A stretch of DNA of 64,000 nt, taken from contig VWPU01012176.1 in assembly GCA_013398955.1 (NCBI GenBank), positions 47,912 to 111,911 on the forward strand. Direction: 5' to 3'. Each line of letters opens with the position of its first letter. The first letter of the stretch is position 1. A model generated the notes under the pieces. The model did not search any database. It saw nothing but the letters and a program-made list of their open reading frames with translations, and was not told the DNA's origin. Shown piece by piece: positions 27,151 through 36,690 of the stretch. The translations under genes were made by a program, and so were the position numbers. The DNA is from Callaeas wilsoni. Lineage: Eukaryota > Chordata > Aves > Passeriformes > Callaeidae.

Positions 27151-27500
27151 CTCAATACATCATGGCATCCTGTTCACTTTTTTTGACCCCTCATGTGTAT
27201 TGAGCAAATGTCTTCATTGAAGTGCCTGTGATGAATCTTGCATCTTTTTTCCTGAGAGGTTATAACTAATTCAGAACCCATCAGTATGTACAAGTGGCTT
27301 TAAATTTGTTCCTTCTAGTGTACCCTACTCTGCACTTTTTTCCCTGTGAATTTCATCTGCTGTCAGGATGTCCAATTACCTAGTTTTTTAAAGGTCGTTC
27401 TGGAGTTCCTCACAATCTTTTGTAGTCTTGACTACCCTAAATAGTTCTCTGTAGTCAGCAGATTTCCCATTCTTATTACTTATAGCATGTCAGCTTTCAG
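27151..27500 (-). mobile_element. Ancient CR1/L3-like LINE fragment, minus strand
   Basis: The plus strand reads TTTTTTGACCCCTCATGTGT with ATTGAGCAAATGTCTTCA, later TGAATTTCATCTGCTGTCA, CCAATTACCTAGTTTTTTAA, GGAGTTCCTCACAATC and GTAGTCAGCAGATTTCC. This order matches, in antisense, the reverse-transcriptase-encoding part of old CR1/L3-type elements shared by turtles, crocodilians and birds. Divergence is clearly higher than in the neighbouring CR1 copy, with many substitutions and small gaps, so it is an older insertion. No intact frame remains. Subfamily is not assigned. Confidence 0.65.
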
Positions 27501-29039
27501 TTATTAGTAAATATGAATAACTGTGCCTTTCATAGTATTGATCATTTGGACATGCTTTCTTCATGCACTGGTTATTTTTTCCTCCTTTTCCTGTTTCCAG
27601 TCATTTAGTTAGTCTTTCAGACTGTGGCAGGAATGCACCTGTAAATGACTGGGTCACACTGTGAATACTCTATGAGAAGACTCACAGTAGCTACCAGGGC
27701 TGGTCTCCAAGGTGTCCTCAATGAAGTAAGTTGCCTTTGAGACCAGAACATAATCTTAGGTGGACTGAATTCCCTTGGAGACCTTCCCCACCCCTCAGAG
27801 TATTTGACTTTCAAGACTGCCTGTCCGAGTTTTCTAAGTAAATTAATACAAAGAAGCTTCTAGATAGTTTGTTTAATGTTCCTTTGCTCACTCTTTTCTT
27901 CACCGAGACTGTTATGGATGGGTTCTCAGGGTACTTCTGGTGGGATAAGGAATTCTGTTATACTCTATATGTTTTGTGACTCAAGACTTCTATTGTAGAC
28001 AATAACCAGTGCTCTTTCTGGTTAAAGACTAAAAATTGTGTACCTCTAATTATGTGGATTGAGTGCAATTTTATCCTTGAGGCTGGAAATATAATAATGC
28101 AGCTGTGTTAGCTCTACTCTCTTGATCGTTGCTTCTTTCAGAACTCGTGCAGTGTTTCACAGCCGACCTTTGGGGTTGGAAACTGCTAAGCTTATGAGAC
28201 TGTTTAGGGAACATGTATTGTGAAAACCTGACGAGTTCTTGGGCACAAAAGGTTTATGATGGTTCAAGGTTATACTGAGCAAGTAATTGGAAGAGAGATC
28301 TGTCGAGAGTAACAAAATACGCAAACAGCATCAAGAACAGAATATGGCATCAACTGGAAATAGCCAAGGTGAGGCGAGGACTTTGAAAGGAGGTGGTATC
28401 ATATATTGATGCCCATTTCTGACTTCTTTAGAGACTGGACACTGAGGACACAGTCGAAAACAGGTGGGAGCTGAGCCTGGTTCTGAACCAGCCCAGCTGC
28501 TCTTAAATTCTTAGAAATTTTAAAAATATTAATCCAAACTTCATGCAGTCTATGGAGCACATGATATGGGAACATTCAAAATAGGATCTTTTTCTTCTGC
28601 TTGACCTTCAAATACTGTCTCTCTTTCTGCTGTGAGAGTCATATGATGACAGATGGGCTATAAGTGGGGTCAAATTTGCAAACGGTTCTGAAACTGCGGA
28701 AGGCTCTTGGTCCCGAATGGAGTAGACAGTAGAATTTGTCAAATTTCACCCTCTTTAATCATTCTGTCTCTGACAACAGCAATGTGATGGAGAGTTGTCC
28801 ATTTCAGGTATTATTAATTGTGATGGATAGTGATTCCAAGAAAAATTTTAGCTTCCTGGCCAATTGCTTTGTTTAACCCAACTGTTGATACCCACATGGC
28901 TTAATAGGCACAGAGGTCCTGCTGGAAACTGTACTTCCAGAACCTTACTTATCTGATACAGTTGACTGTTTTGGGGACTTTGTTCACCCTTGTAATCTGT
29001 TTTTACACTCAATATGGTGAAGTTTGGGTTTGTCTATTG

Positions 29040-29150
29040 CCTTTCTTCTCATTAGTTTTTGAGGGTTTTTGTTTGGTTGGTTTTTTGTTTGGTTTTTGTG
29101 TTTGTTTGTTTCTGGGTTTTTTGTTGTTTGGGGTTTTTTGGTGCTTTATT
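29040..29150. repeat. T/G-rich low-complexity tract
   Basis: Runs of T are separated by G, GG, GGG and one GGGG with almost no A or C. The chance 64-codon open frame here, rich in Phe, Leu, Gly and Cys, is a product of this composition and not a gene. Confidence 0.85.
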
Positions 29151-29187
29151 ATTTAGCCATACTATTTTGTTCTTGACTTTTTACTTT

Positions 29188-29220
29188 TATATATGTGTAT
29201 ATATGTATATATATTTTTTT
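29188..29220. repeat. AT-dinucleotide microsatellite with T run
   Basis: ATATATGTGTATATATG and TATATATAT units are followed by a run of T. A simple repeat; no function inferred. Confidence 0.85.
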
Positions 29221-30167
29221 GTTGTTGTTTAAAAAATTATATATAAAAGCCTCCTGTGACTCTAATAAGGCACTTTTTAGTAGATTTCTATGGATTTTAG
29301 TTTCTTAACTCTCCCCTTTAGTCTTTACCTAATTTTCTCATTTACGACAAAAAGCCCCTCTCATACTTCAAGTTTAATGCACTATCTGTTGATGTGATGA
29401 CTCTGAGAGGGATCCAATTTAATTACATTTTGACCACTGCTGCTTGATGGCTAAATCTTACTTCCCGAACTAGTTGCACTATGTTACAAGAAACACATAT
29501 TTTGTGACTTCTGTGAGCTCCACAATGGGTTTCCATAGAAAGAAATAAGTTTATGGCATTGAGAGTATTTTTGTTCACTCTTTAACCTAACGTGACACTT
29601 AGCCAGTTGGCAGTCGTGTAGCTGAGGATGTTCATTGTCTCTGTTGCAACTGATACTGTTTGTGGGCACCCACGGCTGCCAAACACATTTGAATTGCAGT
29701 TCTGGCTTGCCTTCCCAATCAAAGGGGAGTGCAGGGCCAGTATTTTCCCACATCAAGCAATGAGGGCTTTGTTCTTCTTGTCTACATGCGGAGGACAAGA
29801 TGTGAATTTGAAGTCACAGTACTCTTGCTCTTTATATCAAGCCAGTTTTTTTAGCCTCTTGTGTTTAGAAAAGAGAGAAGGTCTGGTGCTCAAGACTCTG
29901 ATGATGAATCTGCCTCCTGCTTTGCTTCAGGGCAGGCTTCTGACAAGCTGGACCTCTCATGCAAGTAAAATGGGATATTTCCAAATCTGGTACAAAGATT
30001 TACAAAGGGATTTCAAACATAGGTGCCAATTTGAGATTTCTTCGTTTTCCTGTTCCCACCCTGGTGGTGTCTCAGATGAGAAGGTACTCCTGAATCCACA
30101 AAAGTCTTGTATTTCTGAATGTGCCGGTTTGGACACACATCCAGGAGGAAACACCCTGAGAGGGGCG

Positions 30168-30187
30168 TCTCTCTCTCTCTCTCTCTC
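30168..30187. repeat. CT microsatellite within the LTR
   Basis: About ten CT units lie in the presumed U5 part of the solo LTR. It reads as GA on the LTR sense strand. It probably expanded from a short purine-rich tract in the element. Confidence 0.9.
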
Positions 30188-30272
30188 CTGCCTGCCAGGC
30201 AAGCAGGCCCCGGCAGCACCTCCCCCACGGGTTCGGGAAGATAATTTCTCGAGTGAAAGTGAAAAAAACCTA

Positions 30273-30278
30273 TTTATT
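30273..30278 (-). promoter_or_regulatory. Candidate LTR polyadenylation signal
   Basis: TTTATT on the plus strand is AATAAA on the minus strand, placed about 154 bases before the left terminus of the LTR. This is the main evidence for minus-strand orientation. Whether it is used cannot be told from sequence alone. Confidence 0.55.
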
Positions 30279-30316
30279 TAACAAAACAGGGTCCCCCCGC
30301 TGGGCGGGGAAAAAAG

Positions 30317-30350
30317 AAAAAAAAAAAAAAAATATTGAAACCCCCCCCCC
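30317..30350. repeat. Poly-A run and poly-C run inside the LTR
   Basis: A run of 16 A (30,317-30,332) is followed after AT-rich bases by 10 C (30,341-30,350). On the LTR sense strand this is ten G followed shortly by a long T tract. Homopolymer lengths here may not be assembled exactly. Confidence 0.85.
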
Positions 30351-30416
30351 TGTCCCCTAAAAGAGGACTATGGATCTTAGAGTTCTTTCTGTGGGTAAAA
30401 CCTGCAGTCCTGAGCT

Positions 30417-30439
30417 GGGCCGGGCCGGGCCAGGCAGGG
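30417..30439 (+). other. G-quadruplex motif in the LTR
   Basis: Four GGG runs at 30,417, 30,422, 30,427 and 30,437 are separated by 2, 2 and 7 bases, which satisfies the usual G3N1-7 pattern. It lies on the strand opposite to the presumed LTR transcript, i.e. the template strand, in the U3 portion. Folding is predicted by pattern only. Confidence 0.6.
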
Positions 30440-30794
30440 TCCGACGATCCCCCTTGGAGGGCCCCGCCGAGCAGGTCCGGAGATGACAGCCGGTCTCAGA
30501 CGAAAAGCAAGCCAAAAACAGTCCAAAAAGGAAAAGAAGCCGCTGAGGCAGATCACAGTCCCTTCTCCGCTGAAAGCCGAAGAGACTAGCGAGCAAAAGT
30601 CCTCCAACCAACCAACTGTTGTCAGAATCGGGAGAGAAAAAGAATGCAAAACATTCTAGTTGCAAGGTCAAGCTGGCCGCTTTGAAGAGTTCTCTCGGCT
30701 TCTCTCTCCCCCCTTTGCAATTTAAAGGTACGCTAGAAATCAAGCAGGCGATGGGGAATACAGTATGGTCATAGAATCACCCCAAGACACTGAA

Positions 30795-31842
30795 GAATGA
30801 TTCATCCCACCTACATACATTTTTTTTTTAATATCTGAGAGGAGAGTGGGGCCCTTTCTTTCCAAAAAGCTTCTTTACTACTTGCCTCAATTTCTTGACG
30901 TGTAATCACCTGCTAAAATGCATTGCTTTTTATGGTTGCTGGTACACTGTTATAAGCTCTTTGATTGTTGCAGTAGTTAGTGATGCTTACTTTGGTTTCT
31001 GATCTTCTGATGCAATCAGAAGGCTAGGAAAGCTGGTGGTCTGTAGGTCAGTTGGGCAACATGAGCCTTCACTGCCAAAATAGCACAATGTATCAGCAGA
31101 TGAATTTAATAATTCTTCATAACACCTTTTCTCACCCCTTTTTCCTAAACCTTAGTGCTATACAATGGTATTTATTAGGTCAGATGATGTACTTTGCTTC
31201 AAAACATTAATATGGGAAAAAATGAACAATTGTGATTAAAATTGATTTTTTCCCTTTGGGAAGTTAGAATAAAAAATGGTTACCTGCTCATTTATGAAAC
31301 AGATTTATTCTGTTGACATGGAGGCTTGTTTGAAATGTAATTGAATTTCTGTTACCTAATGGAAAGTGACAGTTAACAGTATTTATTTTCCATTTGTGTC
31401 TCAGTAGATAACATAACACAATTTTGATTTGTAGTTAGCTTTGGAATCTGAGATTGTTCTATCTCTGTAATTGAAAAGATGGGAGCACGATGGCCTATTA
31501 CAATTCTGGTTTTGTTTTTTTACACCAGTAAAGGCAACATTAATACAGTAAACAGCATCTCTTCCAGCTTAATAGTTGTACTGAGATGTTATTTTTGCAT
31601 CCTGCCTTTCTCATTAGAAACTGCCACATCATGATCTGGATTGATAATTCTTCCATTTAGACACTCTGCAGCAGCTAATTTCTATGAGCTATGCCTCTCT
31701 TTTCTTGCCCATCTTAAAATAACATTTTTACCTTTCAGCCAGAACGCTGTTCCTAGCCATAACATTACAATTATATTCTTCATATGTTTCTTTTATAGTT
31801 TATTTTCATGATATGTACCTTGCTCATTTTCTATGGTAAGTG
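30795..31842. other. Noncoding sequence between LTR and CR1
   Basis: AT-rich, with no gene or recognisable mobile element. It contains the segment 31,454-31,514 that is repeated, with divergence, at the internal junction of the CR1 copy downstream. Confidence 0.6.
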
Positions 31843-32136
31843 CCGTCACTCAACATCTGGAGGACATGCCCAGGATCAGGCCTGGCCAGCATGAGTTCGT
31901 GAAAGGCAAGTTCTGCTTGACCAACCTGGTCTCCTTCTGTTACCCATTAAGTGACCCACTTAATGGGTAAGGGAAAGGCTGTGGATGTTGTCTTGCTGGA
32001 CTTCAGTAAAGTCTTCACATCATTTTGCACTGCATTCTCCTGGGGAAATTAGTTGCTTATGGCTTAGATGGGTGCACTGTTTGCTGGTAAAACACTGGCT
32101 GGGATGGCTAGGCTCAGAGAGTGGTGGCGAGTTAAT
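31843..32136 (+). mobile_element. CR1 LINE, 5' block: broken ORF2 reverse transcriptase
   Basis: Plus-strand CR1 ORF2. The frame around 31,984-32,025 reads DVVLLDFSKVFTSF, which is the reverse-transcriptase motif A region of CR1; the invariant Asp of 'LDFSK' is present, but the usual Phe-Asp that follows is Phe-Thr here. Upstream phrases include ATGCCCAGGATCAGGCCTGG and CTGCTTGACCAACCTGGTCT. Downstream the GATGGGTGCACTGTTTGCTG and GAGAGTGGTGGCGAGTTAAT blocks follow the CR1 order. The frame is disrupted. The block ends where a non-CR1 insert begins at about 32,137. A perfect palindrome lies at 31,941-31,969. Confidence 0.85.
31941..31969. repeat. Perfect 13-bp inverted repeat, 3-bp spacer
   Basis: TACCCATTAAGTG (31,941-31,953) and CACTTAATGGGTA (31,957-31,969) are exact reverse complements around ACC. 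It sits inside the CR1 reverse-transcriptase block, where the right arm agrees with the family and the left arm does not, as I recall the family sequence. Confidence 0.95.
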
Positions 32137-32204
32137 CTGACTTTGTTCTGTCTCTGATTGAAATGATGGGACCGTGATGGCTTAACACAATTCTGGTTTT
32201 CTGG
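32137..32204. repeat. Non-CR1 insert at CR1 internal junction, copy of 31,454-31,514
   Basis: Sequence here interrupts the CR1 order and replaces a missing CR1 segment. About 58 positions align with 31,454-31,514 at roughly 85% identity by eye, in direct orientation, with exact blocks such as CAATTCTGGTTTT at both places. CR1 sequence resumes right after it. Confidence 0.7.
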
Positions 32205-32735
32205 TCATTGTCCCCATGTACTCAGCACTGGTGAGGCCAGACCTCAAATCCTGTGTTCAGTTCTGGGTCCCTCACAGCAAGAAAGACATTGAGGTGCTGG
32301 AGTGAGTCCGGAGAAGGGCAACAAAGCGGATGAAGGGTCTGGAGTGCAAGTCCTACAAGGAGCAGCTGAGGGAGCTGGCACTGTTTAGCGTGGAGAAAAG
32401 GAGGTTCAGGAGGGACCTTATCACTCTCTACGATGACCTGAAAGGAGGTGGTAGTGAGGAGAAGGTCAGTCTTTTCTCCTGGGTAACAAGAATTAGGACA
32501 AGAAGAAAACCCCTGAAATTGCACCAGAGGGGGCCAAGATTGGATATCAGGAAAAGTTTCTTCACGGAAAGGGTCGTCAGGCATTGGAACAGGATGTCCA
32601 GGGAAGTGGTGGAATCTGAAAGTGTTCTAAAGGTATGTGGATGTGGCACTTGGGGATATGGTATAGGGGTGAACACGGTGGTGCTGGGCTAACAGGATCA
32701 ATGATCTTTTCCAGCCTTAGCAATACCGTGAAAGG
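32205..32735 (+). mobile_element. CR1 LINE, 3' block: ORF2 C-terminus and 3' tail
   Basis: The plus strand carries TACTCAGCACTGGTGAGGCC, then an open frame from 32,330 whose product contains [19 protein letters not shown] and further on [18 protein letters not shown]. These are the conserved C-terminal phrases of the CR1 ORF2 polyprotein. The 3' end reads AACAGGATCAATGATCTTTT followed by CCAGCCTTAGCAATACCGTG, a decayed version of the CR1 3' terminus with its octamer repeats. The open frame of 120 codons is a relic with no start or catalytic domain of its own, so it is not called as a gene. It belongs to the same insertion as 31,843-32,136. Confidence 0.9.
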
Positions 32736-35700
32736 CATTGCTTCATCATTAATGTTAAAAGTAGTAGGTAACAACTTGGTTCTTATATTATTTCATGTCT
32801 TACACTGCAATTTCCCTGCTGCTTTTTATTTAGAGTTCTGCTTACCCCTAAATGATTAGGCAGCTTCTTCACACAAAGGAAGTTATTTCCCTTTGAAGCC
32901 AACATCTACCCATTCCTACCGGTTCTTCTAAGTCTGGTGGCACTGAAGGAGAAATATTTTTTGGAGAGGCAGTTATCTTTCCTTTGTCATGATGAAACCT
33001 TTGCTGTGAAGGCCTGGTCACCATTTACTTGCCTTGTAACTTGCATAGTTGTTACAGCATTTATGAAGGAATCTAAGGTGAGTGTTACGTAGCAGGACCC
33101 AACATGGTGGAGGAGCTCGTTTTCTCGTAAATGCAGAAGAACACTCAAGATGAAGTGCTTGATCTCAGATGGTACAAGGTGGTGCTTCTTGAAGAGAAGA
33201 AGGTGGCTGTCATAGCACAGCCTCCATTCACCCAGCCTGCTTTCCAGATGGGCCAGAAGCAGGACACTAACCATTCACATTGGTTTATGAGCTTCCACTG
33301 CCAGTTTTGGTACACTATTTTAAACTTGTAAGTTTTAAAACAGTAGTTGTGCATGGTCCTATTACAGCATTTGGGAAGCGGTATGATTCAGATCATATTT
33401 TTGGTATATTCAAGTGTTATGTGCTCATGAATTCAAGCTTTTTATAGTGTATCAGATATAACAACTATTAATTATTTTACCACCAGCTTTTTTTCTTTGC
33501 GATGATGAATAAATTAAGAAGTCAGATTTTTGTGAGTCTTGAGTCTTAAGTTGATTCAGGAAGAGAAAATAGAAATGTGGTACTGTGGTTTCTAAAATGG
33601 AAACTGAGTAGAGCTTCTGTGTATCAGTAACGTGTTATCAAGAAGGGTTGTTTAATTTGGATTATTTTAAGGGATTGTGTGCATGAAAACCACAGAAAAT
33701 GGATGCGGATTTTTGAAAATCCACAAATAGGTCCTGAAAATAGAGAAGCAGTATGTTCTATAGCTCCTGCCTTTAAGTTTTTAAGTTTTAATTCAAACAA
33801 AAGAGTGTATACTTTCAAAGTGTACTTCATTAAAACCTCAGTGATTTCTGATATGAGCTTTGTAGAACTTGAGTTTATCTATTCAATAAATAGATGAAAT
33901 TGTAAATAACAACAGTGCATAAGACAGCCTAAATTGACAAAAACCAGATTAATCTGAGCATAGGACTTGCTGCATTGAATATGAACAAAAAGTATTTCAA
34001 TAAGAAGCATGAAATGTGTCATATTTTCAGAACAGCCTTGAGCTGCTCTGCAGTACTCATAAACCACAGATTTCATCCTTGTCCATTGGTTGTCTTAAAA
34101 TAGTTATAATTTCAGACTTCCTCTGGTTAAAGACTTACTAATGAACAATTATTTAATAAACCATTTGTAATTGTACTATTTAATGTATAAATACAAAGTT
34201 TGAAGTGATAGCTATCCAAGCCTGTAATGGCTAAATATTTCAAGACATTTTAATGAGACCTAGAGTGTAGATTCCAGTGGGTATTTCCATGCATACTTCT
34301 TTACATATGCAAAAATACATGCATGCATACAAGGGTACACATATGTAATGTGTGTATATAGATGTTTGTGTGCATGCATAAATCGGGGAGTCTGTTATGA
34401 CATTAGTTATCAAGTACAGATGATAATTAACTCATGAGCACATATATTTTCAGTAGTATAGTGTGGCTGCCATATGGGTGAGAGAGCTTTTTAACAGACA
34501 CAAAAGCTTAATGTTTGGTACTGTTTTGTACTGAAAACATTAAATTTAATGCAAGATGGAATTTGTAAACTTTAAAGGTTTGGAGGATTGTCACGTCTTT
34601 CCTCTCCAAATCCACAGATACTAAGCAGTCCGTGGCAGCAAGGTTATTCCATATTTGTTCTTTTTTAACCCTAAATTAGGACTGTGTGCTGACCTTTATT
34701 GACCTCTCCCACATGCCATATTCTGATTATCCAGTCTGGAAGAGAATTTCTACTGATGTTGTTATAGCTGAAACATAAATCAAGGTAATTTACAGAGCAT
34801 TTTGTGAAATAAGCAATCTTTTCCTGGAAGGGTGGCATTTGAGTAGGCTTTATGTGGAAAATTCTGTGTGAGAAGGAAATAGAGGGTGTGTAAATGCTGT
34901 TTCGTCAGTTGTTTATATTTATTGGTCCATTCCTGCAGAAACTGCACTGATCTCTGTTGATAATTGTGTAAACCAGAAGTTTTAGGCATAAATGTGTGCT
35001 TCAAAATAGCTGTGTGGCAGAAATGAAAATGTCTTACAAGTAACTAGATCTGTGGAAGAACTTCCAACAGAGAGAAATAAAAAGCTGGAATCACTTAGTT
35101 TTGAGCAGAGATTAATGGTAGAAGCCGTAGGAAGTAATGGTACAAGAAAAGCCTGGGGAGAGTCCTTACTTACCTCTTTCTTCATCATCTCAGAATGGTG
35201 AGAGGAGGGAAGCATCCTACTGGAATTATCGTATTTATCCAGGTATTTATTCATCACTGTACAATTTGACTTGTCAGTGTGCTAATAGTTTTATTTTTAT
35301 ATTGCAGTTGTCAAGGAAGGAAGTGTAATTATTGCGGTTTTAAAGGGCAGTGTCTTGTACAGGACATCAGAAACAGAAGCATGTTCCTGAATTCACATGC
35401 TCACTGCTGGTATGGTTTTATTTTGAGATGTATCCATATCAAGTAAAATTTAATATATATAAAATAGGTAAAGTTAGCACATACACTGTGTGTATTTTGC
35501 ACCTCAAGCAATGAAGGCATAGGCCTTCGTTTCTCTGACTATGATAATTGTTGCTTAGCTGGAGAGAAGGGCACGTGGTATACACAGACATCTTTGAGGG
35601 GTTCTTGCAGTAGGATGGATAGCACTGGAAACCTGTTGGGCTCAAGATCTTCCTGGAGAGTGCTGAGCTCCTTTTGTTGTACACATTCATGGCTCTCTGC

Positions 35701-36492
35701 TGTGTGTTCTCCTGTGTGCTGAGTTTTCAGGGAAGTAATCATGGTGAAAGTGGCTCAGTCAGTGACATGGGTTGAATGACACTAATAAAGTTTCGAATTA
35801 TATCTGGTTTACATATTAAATTGAAACTGCTATCTACAGTGTATCCACCATAGTGGGGAAAAAACCTACATATGGATGAACTTAATCTGCTCACTGGTCT
35901 GTGGACATGTTGTCCCTGGAGATGGTGCAAATCCACAGGATGTCCCTTAGCAGGATTTTTGTGCTTAGTCTTGTGAGTAGGCTGTAAAATCAGAGGTGGA
36001 AGGACTCCTTTTGGCTATGCAATTGGTGTGGCTTGTGCATATTATTCCTTCTAGCAGATACGTGGAATCTGCTGCATTTTAGACATGTACTCCTGATGCA
36101 GAGGCAAATGTGGCCCACCAGTTAAAATATCCATTCCTTTCACTTTTGTCCTCTTTACCATAAACAGCTGTCAGTGACAGTGTTGTTATGAGTCAGATGA
36201 ATTGGGCTGCAAATGAGCTCATGTGAGATGATGCCAAGCCCCCAGACCAGGGATACATCCCAGGTTTGCTGGGAGGAGGCTCAGCTCTTGTTGTCCTCTT
36301 GTTTGTCTGTCTCCTATGTTATTTCTCCTTCCTGACCCATCTCACACATCACAAGGGTAAACTGAAACTGAAGCAGAGGGGAATAAACTCAGAGGCTGGA
36401 ATGGATTTGCTCTCTCCTTCCTGTTCTATTCCTGTCTACCACAGAGGGGGCTGCTGTCCTCCCAGCTTCCCTCATCTTCCCTGCAAAGGGGC
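32736..36492. other. Noncoding sequence, no gene seen
   Basis: AT-rich sequence with short open frames only. It includes a mixed ATGC/GT-rich stretch at about 34,290-34,380 with repeated CATGCATAC and TGTGTATA phrases. No mobile element is recognised. Confidence 0.65.
34290..34380. repeat. Degenerate alternating purine-pyrimidine tract
   Basis: Repeated CATGCATAC, ACACATATG, GTGTGTATA and GTGCATGCATA units make a long, imperfect alternating purine-pyrimidine tract. Such tracts are decayed microsatellites and may adopt Z-DNA; this is inference from composition. Confidence 0.5.
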
Positions 36493-36690
36493 AGGAGGTA
36501 ATGATTTTAAATTAAAAGAGGGTAGATTAAATGTAAGGAAGATATTTTTTTACAATGAGGGTGGCAAAACACTGGAACAGTTTGCCAAGAGGGATGATCC
36601 CAACTCTGGAAACATTCCATGTCGCGTTGGATGGGGCTCTGAACAACCTGATCTAGTTGAAGATGTTTATGGTCATTGCAGGGGAGTTGA
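36493..36690 (+). mobile_element. Old CR1 LINE fragment, plus strand, no 3' tail
   Basis: The plus strand reads AAATTAAAAGAGGGTAGATT then AATGAGGGTGGCAAAACACT, GGAAACATTCCATGTC, TTGGATGGGGCTCTGAACAA, CCTGATCTAGTTGAAGATG and TGCAGGGGAGTTGAGAC. This is the C-terminal ORF2 and start of the 3' UTR of CR1. In translation it gives DFKLKEGRLNVRK, the diverged counterpart of the CR1 KLKEGRFRLDIRK phrase. The last 30-40 bases and the octamer tail normally present in CR1 are not recognisable, so the fragment is truncated at both ends. It is older than the copy at 31.8-32.7 kb by eye. Confidence 0.8.

Larger units (their letters stand above)
27501..30114. other. Noncoding sequence, no gene seen
   Basis: No recognisable gene. 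The stretch includes a T/G-rich low-complexity tract (about 29,040-29,150) and an AT dinucleotide tract (29,188-29,220). An open frame on the plus strand that starts near 29,628 runs into the LTR and has no protein family behind it. Confidence 0.65.
30115..30794 (-). mobile_element. Solo LTR of an endogenous retrovirus with 5-bp TSD
   Basis: The LTR spans 30,120-30,789 (670 bp). It starts TGTGCCGG and ends AAGACA on the plus strand, giving the TG...CA termini required of retroviral LTRs. It is flanked on both sides by CTGAA (30,115-30,119 and 30,790-30,794), a perfect 5-bp target-site duplication. A minus-strand AATAAA (30,278-30,273) about 150 bp from the left end fits a polyadenylation signal with a U5-like remainder, so the LTR is read on the minus strand and begins TGTCTTGGGG. 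There is no second LTR and no gag, pol or env sequence, so it is a solo LTR left by recombination between two LTRs. Over 20 CpG sites remain, against a CpG-poor background, which suggests a fairly recent insertion. A 5-bp duplication is common for ERVL- and some ERV1-like elements; I do not assign a family. Confidence 0.85.

Noticed and set aside
29628..30281. 217-codon plus-strand open frame
   Set aside because: It runs from unique sequence into the solo LTR on the strand opposite to the LTR, includes its CT microsatellite (Ser-Leu repeats) and has no recognisable domain.
32330..32692. 120-codon plus-strand open frame with protein-like content
   Set aside because: It is the C-terminal relic of CR1 ORF2. 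It is described as part of the mobile element and not as a separate gene.
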